From Pandoraea sp. PE-S2T-3 (GTDB lineage Bacteria; Pseudomonadota; Gammaproteobacteria; Burkholderiales; Burkholderiaceae): DNA of 64,000 nucleotides. Both the position numbers and the translations under genes were made by a program. The notes beneath the pieces are model-generated. The model worked only from the letters and a program-made list of their open reading frames with translations, searched no databases and was not told where the DNA came from. Of the stretch, positions 1 through 7,373 are shown in pieces. The first letter of the stretch is position 1; every line of letters begins with the position of its first letter. The stretch spans positions 930,001-994,000 of the forward strand of contig NZ_NGUQ01000037.1 in the NCBI RefSeq assembly GCF_002179965.1, read 5' to 3'.

Positions 1-2
1 CA

Positions 3-455
3 CTGGAAGACGTATTCGTACTGGCAGACCGCAAGATGATCGTGCTCGACCTGATCGACACCGCGCCGGGTTTGCGGGTCGCGAGCACCAAACGCGACAT
101 CGTCACGTTGCTGAGTAATCTGGTTGGCAACGCCGTGCGTTATACCCCGGGCGGCGGCACGGTGTCGGTGCGGTTGTCGGCGACGGGTACCGACGCCGCC
201 ATCGACGTCATCGATTCCGGCCCGGGCATCGACGCCGACAAACGCGAGCGTGTATTCGACGCGTTTTACCGGGCCACCGAGGTGCGTGACTCTCATGCGC
301 CCGGGCTCAGCACGGAAGGTACCGGCCTGGGGCTGGCCATCGTGCGGGCCATTGTCGATCGCCTCGGCGGTCAGGTATATCTGAAGGACGCCAACCTGGT
401 GCCGCCGCGCGGACTGCATGTGCGCGTGACGCTGCCGAACCCTGACGTTTCGTAA
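3..455 (+). CDS. Sensor histidine kinase, C-terminal part (5' end outside window)
   Basis: Only the ATP-binding (HATPase_c) end is in the window; the reading frame is open from base 3 to the TAA at 453-455. The N box ([11 protein letters not shown]), G1 box (DSGPGI) and G2 box (GTGLGLAIV) are all visible, so this is the catalytic domain that phosphorylates the dimerisation-domain histidine. The arnT-like gene starts 42 bases downstream on the same strand. In many Gram-negatives lipid A aminoarabinose transfer is controlled by PmrAB or PhoPQ, so a PmrB-like sensor of cationic peptides or metals is a reasonable guess. It is only a guess, because the sensor domain is not visible. Confidence 0.9.
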   Translation: MEDVFVLADRKMIVLDLIDTAPGLRVASTKRDIVTLLSNLVGNAVRYTPGGGTVSVRLSATGTDAAIDVIDSGPGIDADKRERVFDAFYRATEVRDSHAPGLSTEGTGLGLAIVRAIVDRLGGQVYLKDANLVPPRGLHVRVTLPNPDVS

Positions 456-497
456 CACCCGTTCCATTCATCCAACAAGACCGGAAGTTTCGCATTC

Positions 498-2231
498 ATG
501 TCCACACGCCCTCAACGTGACGCCGGGTTAGAACCCTGGCCGATCTCTCCCGCCGCCCTCCTCTGGCTGCTGGCCGCGTTCGCGCTGGTCTGGTTCGGCC
601 TGCTGAACTGGCGGCATCTGATCTCCAGCGACGAAGGCCGCTACGCGGAGATGGCTCGCGAAATGCTGGCCACCGGCGATTGGGTCACGCCGCGCTACAA
701 CGGCTATCTCTATTTCGAGAAGCCGCCACTGCAAACGTGGATGAACGCGCTCACCTTCATGGTGTTCGGTCTGGGTGACTGGCAGGCGCGCCTGTGGACG
801 GCACTCACCGGCTTTGGCGGCGTGCTGCTGGTGGGCTATACGGGGCGCCGGATCTTCGGTGCCCGTGCGGGACTGTTCGCGGCCATCGCACTGGCGAGCG
901 CGCCGTTGTGGGCCTTGCTCGGACACTTCAACGTGCTGGACATGGGCCTGTCGTTCATGATGGCCGTTGTGCTGTGCGCCTTGTTGCTGGCGCAACGCCC
1001 GGGACTCACGGACACGCAGACACGCAACTGGATGTGGCTGTGCTGGGCCGCGATGGGCCTGTCGATTCTGAGCAAGGGGCTGATCGGCATCGTGCTGCCC
1101 GGTGCTGTGCTGGTGGTCTACACGCTGGTGGCGCGCGACTGGGCGTTGTGGAAGCGCCTGTATATCGTGAGCGGATTGATCGTGCTGCTGGCGGTCACCG
1201 TGCCGTGGTTCGCGGCCGTGATGGCGCGTAACCCGTCGTTCTTCGACTTCTTCTTCGTGAACGAGCACTTCAACCGTTTCCTGAAGCCGGACCACAATCG
1301 CAACGGGCCGCTGTACTACTTTGTGCCGGTGTTCATCGTAGGCTTCCTGCCGTGGCTGTCGATGCTGCCGCGTGCGATTTCGGCCTCGCGCGCGACGCCG
1401 CGTCAGGCGAACGGCTTCCGCCCGGTGACGATGCTGTGGGTCTGGGCGATCCTGATTTTCTGCTTCTTCTCGGCCTCGCATTCGAAGTTGATTTCGTATG
1501 TGCTGCCGATCGCACCGGCCGTCGCCATGCTCATCGGGCTGGGGCTGGCCGGGATGACGCGCGAGAGCCTGCGCAAGCATCTGATCGTGTCGGTAGTGTT
1601 TTTCGTGGCCACCATCGTGACGTGTCTGGTGTTTCTGTCGCATCACTCGGACAGCCGCAACCCGGTCGAGGCGTATCGCGCGTTCTCGTACTACCTGTAC
1701 GCGGCGAGCATTGTCGGCTTGATCGGCATCGGCTTGACGCGCTGGCTGGCCAAGCGCAGCACGAAGCAGGCGCTGATCGCGTTTGCCGGTACGTGGCTGG
1801 CCTTCACGATGATCGGTGGCTCGGGACATGAGGCGTTCGGGCGGGGCAGCTCGGGCGTCGATCTGGTACCGGCGGTGCGTGCTGAGATGCAGCGTCTCGG
1901 CCCGGATACGCCGTTCTACTCGGTGGGCACACTCGATCACACGATGCCCTACTACCTGCAACAGCCCATGATCATGGTCGCGGTACAGGACGAGCTGGAG
2001 TTCGGCATCTCGCAAGCCCCGGATAGCTGGGTTCCGACACTCGCCAAGTTCGCCGATGTGTGGATGGCGGCCCCCAAGGCGCTCGCGCTGGTCGACCCGG
2101 AGAAGTTCACGGTGCTCGAAACGCTCGGCCTGCCGATGAAGATCATCGCTCGCGATAACCGTCGCGTGATAATCGAAAAGCCGATGGCGGGCGATGCGCC
2201 GGCACCGGCGTCTGCCCCTGCGGCGAACTGA
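498..2231 (+). CDS. arnT: ArnT-like lipid A aminoarabinose transferase / GT39-GT83 family glycosyltransferase
   Basis: A 577-residue inner-membrane glycosyltransferase. ArnT moves 4-amino-4-deoxy-L-arabinose from undecaprenyl phosphate onto lipid A on the periplasmic side, giving polymyxin resistance. The first transmembrane segment is at about residues 16-36. It is followed by the acidic motif DEGRYAEMAREM in the first periplasmic loop (the family's catalytic DExRY-type motif) and by YFEKPPLQ, a hallmark of ArnT and related dolichol-type transferases. About a dozen hydrophobic segments and a soluble C-terminal domain follow. The start ATG has a CGGAAG Shine-Dalgarno sequence upstream. The tail is Ala/Pro-rich. 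It follows a sensor kinase and may be co-transcribed with it. The arnBCAD synthesis genes are not in the window, so another polyprenyl-linked sugar donor remains possible. Confidence 0.85.
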   Translation: MSTRPQRDAGLEPWPISPAALLWLLAAFALVWFGLLNWRHLISSDEGRYAEMAREMLATGDWVTPRYNGYLYFEKPPLQTWMNALTFMVFGLGDWQARLWTALTGFGGVLLVGYTGRRIFGARAGLFAAIALASAPLWALLGHFNVLDMGLSFMMAVVLCALLLAQRPGLTDTQTRNWMWLCWAAMGLSILSKGLIGIVLPGAVLVVYTLVARDWALWKRLYIVSGLIVLLAVTVPWFAAVMARNPSFFDFFFVNEHFNRFLKPDHNRNGPLYYFVPVFIVGFLPWLSMLPRAISASRATPRQANGFRPVTMLWVWAILIFCFFSASHSKLISYVLPIAPAVAMLIGLGLAGMTRESLRKHLIVSVVFFVATIVTCLVFLSHHSDSRNPVEAYRAFSYYLYAASIVGLIGIGLTRWLAKRSTKQALIAFAGTWLAFTMIGGSGHEAFGRGSSGVDLVPAVRAEMQRLGPDTPFYSVGTLDHTMPYYLQQPMIMVAVQDELEFGISQAPDSWVPTLAKFADVWMAAPKALALVDPEKFTVLETLGLPMKIIARDNRRVIIEKPMAGDAPAPASAPAAN

Positions 2232-2433
2232 CCCGTTCCCGTTTCCGTTGTTCTCGTGCCAGCGCGGCGACTTGAAGCCGCCCGCTGGCACCGTCTGGCC
2301 GCGAAGAACTCAAATCGCGTACACTTGGCGACGCACGATCCTTCTCCGTGCCTCCCCGTAGCTATCCCGCAGTTTGTCGATCGTTGTTGTCGGCGAGGGT
2401 CTTCCGTCGCCATGTGAACAAGGACGTTTCAAC

Positions 2434-4980
2434 ATGCAGACGCAGGACCAGGCGGCACGCCAGACACCCACCGACGCTCCCGAGCAACGCAAGGCGTCAG
2501 ATCAGGCTGGCGAGATCACCGACAACAGGCCGGCGGCTGCCGTACAACGCCGTATCGATCAGTTGGCCGAGAACCACGTTGCCGACTCGTCACAGCAGCA
2601 ACTCTCCCAAGCCATTCAGAACAGTCCGCGCATGCAGATGCAGCGGCAACAGCGCGACTCGACGATCGGCACGGCCAGTGCACCCCGCGCATCCGCAGGC
2701 GTGGTTCAGGCGCAATGGGATTCGACCGGGGTCAGTCCCGGCAATGGGCAGCAGATCCGCGCACTGGCAGCCATGGGGGAGAAATACATTCAGGCGGCAT
2801 TCCGCAAGCTCACCGCCGGCTCCCCAGAGCTCGCCCGACGCTTCGAAGCCGTCGTCGGCGATGCCCTGACGGGCACCACTAAGCCCATCATCGACAAGCT
2901 GCTGCTCGATGCCTTCAACGACGGCGAAAACCACACGGCCGCGGAGTTGATGGCCATGGTCGAGGAGGCAGCGATCAAGTCTCCCCAGATCCGGGGCGCA
3001 CATCAACAGACGCCTGCGTTGGCTGAGCGGCTCACAGGCTGGACGGATCGGCTTGGCAGGCGCGAGGACAAATCGTCGACCGCCATCACGAAGCGCCAGA
3101 AGGAACGTACTGCCACGGGCGCGTACCCCCTTCTGATGTTCACGCATACGGCCCCGATGGCCGAAGCCGACGATAACGACCACCATCAGGGCAAGGAGGT
3201 CTATCCGGCCGCAAGCAGCATGGATTACTTCCGTACGGGCGAGAATCGCCAAAGCCTCTACTTCACGACGCCGGGGACGAAAAAGCAAAAGCAGTACGTG
3301 TTCGTCAAATCCATCTACGACTTTTACAAAGAACTCGACGACTCGCTGACGTTCGACGACGAGAACACCGAGATCATCACGCCGGGTGTGATGTATGCCC
3401 ATAGCGGTACGGGACGGTACCAGCATTCCGGCTATGGCTCGGAGGTCAATTCCTATGCCAAAGAAAAGTTGCTGAGCGCTGCGGGCAAACCGATGCGCGG
3501 CGAAAAGCTTGCGAAATCGAAAGCCACGTCGAGTCGTTATTTCGACACCCGTGATCCGGGACGAACCGCGGCCTATCTCGATGCCGCGAGCAACGTCGAC
3601 GCAGAAGGTGAATTCTCGCAAACCTACGGGGCCACGATTCTCGAACATTGCCGCGCCATCGTGCAGGGACTGGCTGGCGTGCGCAGTACGCACTTTCGCA
3701 TTGTGGTCGCCGACGAGCAAAGCGGCTATCTGACGTATCCGTGTCCCATCATCGAACCGGTGATCAAGGGCAAGAAGTCACCGACCAAATCCGACATCCT
3801 GCCGCACATGCAATTCATCATGACCGAGTTCAATGCGGACTCGAAGGTCAAGATGTATCAGCGCAACAGCTTCGGATTTCTCTATCCGGCGATTTCCGAT
3901 CTGGAGCGGTCCATCCGCTTGTGGCCGGGGCAGCTCGACGCACCGTACTTCATCGCTAAGGTGAAAGAAGTGCTCAAGCGGTACGACGCTTGGGTGGAGC
4001 GCAGCGAAAGAGACGACGAAGAGGACGAAGACGCCGCGATCGAGATTGAAGCGCCGCGCGGGCATCCGTCGGCAGCCGTTGCGTCGGGCCGCACGCCCAA
4101 TGCAACGCTCTATTCCACGTTGATCCGGGCGATGAGTTACATCCGCGGCGTTTGCCGCAAAGGCGGATTCCAACCGGGCAAGACACTGGATTTCGTCCAG
4201 CAGCGGCTGATTACCAATCTGACCAAGGGGCAGTGGCTGCTGCGTATGCGCCGCTACGACACTTATCTCGGCATGGATAAGGCAGATCTGTTTCTCGAGA
4301 TTACGCAGGTCATTGAAAATCTCAATGAATTCGGGCTCCAACTGGTCGAATTACAAACCTGGGCACCGAGTACCGACGAGTTCATGAGCGTAGTGAAGCA
4401 AGGCTACAGCGCGGGGGCGCTGGCATCCGGGCACCACGTGACGGGGGCGGCGCTCACCCATAGCGGCATGCAGGCAGGGATGGTGGCCATGAACCTGCGC
4501 AAGAAGTCTACGTTCAGGCTAGGGCCCGCCTATTTCGAATTCCCGCGTGACGTGCTGAACAGCAAAGTGAGGAAGTCGGCTTCGCAGAAAAATACCCTGC
4601 ACTACGACCCTGCCTACAACTTCACGCATCAGGCGGAGCTCACCACGTATCGGGCCGTCCCGTCGCATGGCGCGGACGATCTGTGTGCCATCATCGACAT
4701 CACCAACGTCAAGCCGTCCGAGCTCCCGGGCATTCTTTCGCGGCACGCGGCGACACCGTCGATCTTCCTGTACGCCAGTCTTTCAAAACACTTCCAGTTC
4801 GGCATGGACCGGTTCACGCTGGGCCTGATTCTCGAACTCAACAAGACGGGTACGGTCGCGCCTGCACTCGGTTCCTATTCCATACCGGTGGAACTGATCC
4901 GGTATTTCATTCAGATGCAGGCGTCGCACAATCTGGGCTTCGAAGCAGAACTGGCGAAGGCGCTGGAGGAGGCACAGTAA
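2434..4980 (+). CDS. Large unknown protein with an eCIS-associated-type N-terminal leader
   Basis: A protein of 848 residues that I cannot assign to a named family. The ATG at 2434 has AAGGA ten bases upstream; an in-frame upstream start at 2374 lacks this. Residues about 25-90 carry NRPAAAVQRRIDQLAENH, then a Q-rich stretch, QAIQNSPRMQMQRQQ and GVVQAQW. From memory this resembles the leader of proteins with the DUF4157 (eCIS core) domain and other proteins linked to extracellular contractile injection systems. The HExxH of DUF4157 itself is absent. The middle is globular and polar with an acidic DDEEDED tract near residues 525-535. The C-terminal quarter has spaced motifs SGM (677-679), DIT (755-757) and SLSK (K785), reminiscent of fold-type I PLP enzymes. 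No membrane segment or signal peptide is visible. It stands alone: no tail, sheath or spike genes are near. Confidence 0.75.
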   Translation: MQTQDQAARQTPTDAPEQRKASDQAGEITDNRPAAAVQRRIDQLAENHVADSSQQQLSQAIQNSPRMQMQRQQRDSTIGTASAPRASAGVVQAQWDSTGVSPGNGQQIRALAAMGEKYIQAAFRKLTAGSPELARRFEAVVGDALTGTTKPIIDKLLLDAFNDGENHTAAELMAMVEEAAIKSPQIRGAHQQTPALAERLTGWTDRLGRREDKSSTAITKRQKERTATGAYPLLMFTHTAPMAEADDNDHHQGKEVYPAASSMDYFRTGENRQSLYFTTPGTKKQKQYVFVKSIYDFYKELDDSLTFDDENTEIITPGVMYAHSGTGRYQHSGYGSEVNSYAKEKLLSAAGKPMRGEKLAKSKATSSRYFDTRDPGRTAAYLDAASNVDAEGEFSQTYGATILEHCRAIVQGLAGVRSTHFRIVVADEQSGYLTYPCPIIEPVIKGKKSPTKSDILPHMQFIMTEFNADSKVKMYQRNSFGFLYPAISDLERSIRLWPGQLDAPYFIAKVKEVLKRYDAWVERSERDDEEDEDAAIEIEAPRGHPSAAVASGRTPNATLYSTLIRAMSYIRGVCRKGGFQPGKTLDFVQQRLITNLTKGQWLLRMRRYDTYLGMDKADLFLEITQVIENLNEFGLQLVELQTWAPSTDEFMSVVKQGYSAGALASGHHVTGAALTHSGMQAGMVAMNLRKKSTFRLGPAYFEFPRDVLNSKVRKSASQKNTLHYDPAYNFTHQAELTTYRAVPSHGADDLCAIIDITNVKPSELPGILSRHAATPSIFLYASLSKHFQFGMDRFTLGLILELNKTGTVAPALGSYSIPVELIRYFIQMQASHNLGFEAELAKALEEAQ

Positions 4981-5017
4981 AAACCGTGCCTCCTGCGCTG
5001 CAACGCCTCACTTCGTC

Positions 5018-5845
5018 TTACTTGGCCTTTGCCGTCTTGGCCGGTGCGCCCGGGGCGACCGATACGCTGGCTTCGGCCGTCAGCATCAGGAACGTGAACG
5101 TTTCTTCCAGATACAGACGGACCGTCTCGGCGGTGTGGTCGAGATAGCCGATCGACACGTCCTGACCAATGTGCATCTCGTAGTCGCCGCCACGCGTCGA
5201 CACGATGGCACCGCCGTCGATCGCCGGGGCCCAGATGATTTCGCCGCTCACGATGTGACCGATGTGCTCGAGAATCGGGTAACCCTGATCGTTGGCTTCG
5301 GCCACGGCCGTGTAGGCATCCGCGCCCAGCAACACACTGTACGGACCATCGACACCCTCAAGGCGCAGTTGCTCCAGTGCCTTGGCGATGACGGTCGGGT
5401 AGTCGGCGATGCTCTTCGGCAACGGCAGCACCGGGTTCGACGTGCCTTCGCGCACGCCCGTGATCTGCGCAGCCTTGTAGCCGTCGAAAATGGCGCGGTC
5501 TTCGGCGTACGCCAGCTTGATGGCGGCGTCCTTCGCCGGCTGCCAGTCCGAATCGTTGGCGCCGCGCTCGACGTCGTCGATCGCTTCACGCGAGAGCTCG
5601 AACGGCACGCGCAATACCACCAGCGGCAACACGGTACGTTGACGCGCATCCACGCCCTTGAGCGGCGATGCGATCGACTTCTGATGCCCCGTGCCTACGC
5701 CGGCCAGCGCCAGACCGCCCGGCCCCTTGACGTCGACCACGCGGCGAGCCGCGACGGTGCGCTTGAACGTGCGGGCCACTTCTTCTTCGATCTGCTCCCA
5801 TGCGGCGTTCGAAATGGGGGCCAGTTCGCGATGCAGGTTATTCAT
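5018..5845 (-). CDS. Family 1 encapsulin nanocompartment shell protein
   Basis: A 275-residue protein of the linocin/encapsulin family, the HK97-fold monomer that self-assembles into a hollow shell. The N-terminal region MNNLHRELAPISNAAWEQI, the segment around VLRVPFELSREAIDD, and the C-terminal GGDYEMHIGQDVSIGYLDH plus ETFTFLML strands are family hallmarks. Length is typical (about 265-280). The tail after the last strand is an Ala/Pro/Lys-rich extension of roughly 12 residues. Its ATG overlaps the stop codon of the upstream DyP peroxidase gene (ATGA at 5842-5845), so the two are almost certainly translationally coupled and made as shell and cargo. It is convergent with the unknown gene ending at 4980, 37 bases away. 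Confidence 0.97.
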   Translation of the reverse strand: MNNLHRELAPISNAAWEQIEEEVARTFKRTVAARRVVDVKGPGGLALAGVGTGHQKSIASPLKGVDARQRTVLPLVVLRVPFELSREAIDDVERGANDSDWQPAKDAAIKLAYAEDRAIFDGYKAAQITGVREGTSNPVLPLPKSIADYPTVIAKALEQLRLEGVDGPYSVLLGADAYTAVAEANDQGYPILEHIGHIVSGEIIWAPAIDGGAIVSTRGGDYEMHIGQDVSIGYLDHTAETVRLYLEETFTFLMLTAEASVSVAPGAPAKTAKAK

Positions 5846-6960
5846 GCCTGAGAAACTCCTTTGAGCGATCCGATATTCAGCGAACCCGCCACCGGGGCGG
5901 TGCTCGCATTGGTGAGAGAGGAAACGGTAGCGTCGACCACGGCCGTGTTGCGCGCGTCGCGCGGCTGCGTGTCGATCAGCGTCTTGACGACGGGCGACTC
6001 GGTGGCTTCGGCCACCGGTTCGCGATCGGCCAGCTCTTCCAGCAACGCGGCCGACGGGACGAAGAACAACCCGCCCGTCACCGCCGTGCTGAAGTCGAGC
6101 AGCCGGTCATAGTTGCCCGGCGGCTTGCCGACGAACATGTTTTCCAGCATCTGCTCGATGGGCGCCGGCGAGCGCGCATAGCCGATGAAGAAGGTGCCGA
6201 ACTCGGCAGAACCGGGCCGGCCGAACGGCATGTTGTCGCGCAGAATCTTGATTTCCTTGCCGTTTTCTTCCAGCGTGGTCAGCGCGCTGTGCGAATTGCT
6301 CGGCTTCACGGCTTCATCGAGCTCGACATCCGAGAGCTTGGTGCGCCCGATGATGCGCTCCTGCACTTCCACCGGCAGCGCATTCCAGCCGGTCATGTCG
6401 TGCAGATACTTCTGCACCAGCACGTAGCTGCCGCCAGCGAAGTCGGGATCTTCGTCGCCCATGACCGTGAAGTCGATGGCTTCCTGCCCCGTCGGGTTCT
6501 CGGTGCCGTCGACAAAACCGACCATGCTGCGCATGTCGAAGTAACGGAAACCATGCACTTCGTCGACCACGGTGACGGCATCGCCGAGCTTGTTCAGCAT
6601 CAGCGTTGCGAGATCGAAACAGAGATCCATCTGGTCGGCACGAATGTGCAGCAGCACATCGCCGGGTGTCGCCGGGGCGTGCCGTTTGCCCGCACCGAAC
6701 TCGCGGAACGGATGCAGCTCGGCCGGGGCCGGGTCGCCGAACAGGCGGTCCCACGCGTTGTCGCTGAAACCGACAACGCACGAGAGATTGCCCGACGGCA
6801 CGCGCTTGCCCACGGCACGCACGTACGCGGCGGCATCGGCGCACCAGGCACGCACGGTCGCATGCGCAGCGGCGTCATCGCGAACGGTGGCGACGAGAAA
6901 AATGGCACTACGGGTGACGGTGCCGGAGACCGGCTGTGGTTCAGGGGGACGTTCAGTCAT
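5842..6960 (-). CDS. DyP-type haem peroxidase with encapsulin cargo-loading tail
   Basis: A 372-residue dye-decolourising peroxidase, using H2O2 to oxidise bulky substrates. The distal haem motif is present as VGFVDGTENPTG (the GxxDG Asp). The likely proximal histidine lies in SNSHSALTT, and the distal-side region GTFFIGYARSP is intact. Overall it looks like the bacterial class B (YfeX/DypB-like) branch. The start at 6960 is preceded by AGGAAA; longer in-frame starts run into the spacer and look non-coding. The last 30 residues are a flexible Ser/Thr/Ala linker ending in GSLNIGSLKG, which matches the consensus peptide that docks DyP cargo inside family 1 encapsulins. Encapsulin follows directly with a 4-base overlap. 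Confidence 0.96.
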   Translation of the reverse strand: MTERPPEPQPVSGTVTRSAIFLVATVRDDAAAHATVRAWCADAAAYVRAVGKRVPSGNLSCVVGFSDNAWDRLFGDPAPAELHPFREFGAGKRHAPATPGDVLLHIRADQMDLCFDLATLMLNKLGDAVTVVDEVHGFRYFDMRSMVGFVDGTENPTGQEAIDFTVMGDEDPDFAGGSYVLVQKYLHDMTGWNALPVEVQERIIGRTKLSDVELDEAVKPSNSHSALTTLEENGKEIKILRDNMPFGRPGSAEFGTFFIGYARSPAPIEQMLENMFVGKPPGNYDRLLDFSTAVTGGLFFVPSAALLEELADREPVAEATESPVVKTLIDTQPRDARNTAVVDATVSSLTNASTAPVAGSLNIGSLKGVSQA

Positions 6961-7373
6961 TGCTTTCCTGCTTGGGGCTGGGGTTCTCGACTGCGTCGCG
7001 CCAGCATAAGGACAGTCATTACCGGTGAAGGCACGCTGAACGCTATCGGGCGGCGACTTTTGGTGTGCCTGATTTATAACGCAACACACCGTAATATGCC
7101 ACTCCCTTTGCACGCTCCTCGCGCAGAGCCTTGCCGGGCGGGCCTCGGCGGGTCGTTCGCCGGAATATGGCAATTGCGCCATTTTGGCGTCATTTTGGCG
7201 TTGGCAGTGCGCCACTACCATGGCGTCGTCCCGGGGCCCCGTCCGGTGCGCAGTCATGCGCGCCGGCAGACAACAAGGCCCTAGCCCGGACCGACGCTGC
7301 GCGCCCACAGGCTCACGGCCGTCGACCGGCCCTTGACCGTACGTCTGCGACTGCGCCCGAGCGCGTCTGAACC
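6961..7373. promoter_or_regulatory. Divergent intergenic region between DyP-encapsulin and RND operons
   Basis: About 410 bases with no convincing gene. It must hold the promoters for both divergent operons. On the minus strand a TATAAA-like -10 candidate lies around 7070-7078, without a good -35, so it is uncertain. I found no clear OxyR site. The tandem repeat at 7180-7201 lies on the side of the efflux operon. Confidence 0.5.
7180..7201. repeat. Two exact tandem copies of an 11-mer upstream of RND operon
   Basis: CATTTTGGCGT occurs twice back to back (7180-7190 and 7191-7201). The first copy also forms a small inverted repeat with the preceding bases (CGCCA-TTT-TGGCG). An 11-base spacing puts both copies on the same DNA face, as expected for cooperative regulator binding. 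It lies about 170 bases before the RND start; a role in binding the linked response regulator is only inferred. Confidence 0.5.

Noticed and set aside
528-2291. Minus-strand frame of 587 codons opposite arnT
   Set aside because: Low-complexity Arg/Gln/His composition; arnT on the plus strand has clear motifs and helices.
5800-7284. Plus-strand frame of 494 codons opposite DyP/encapsulin
   Set aside because: Shadow of well-supported minus-strand genes.
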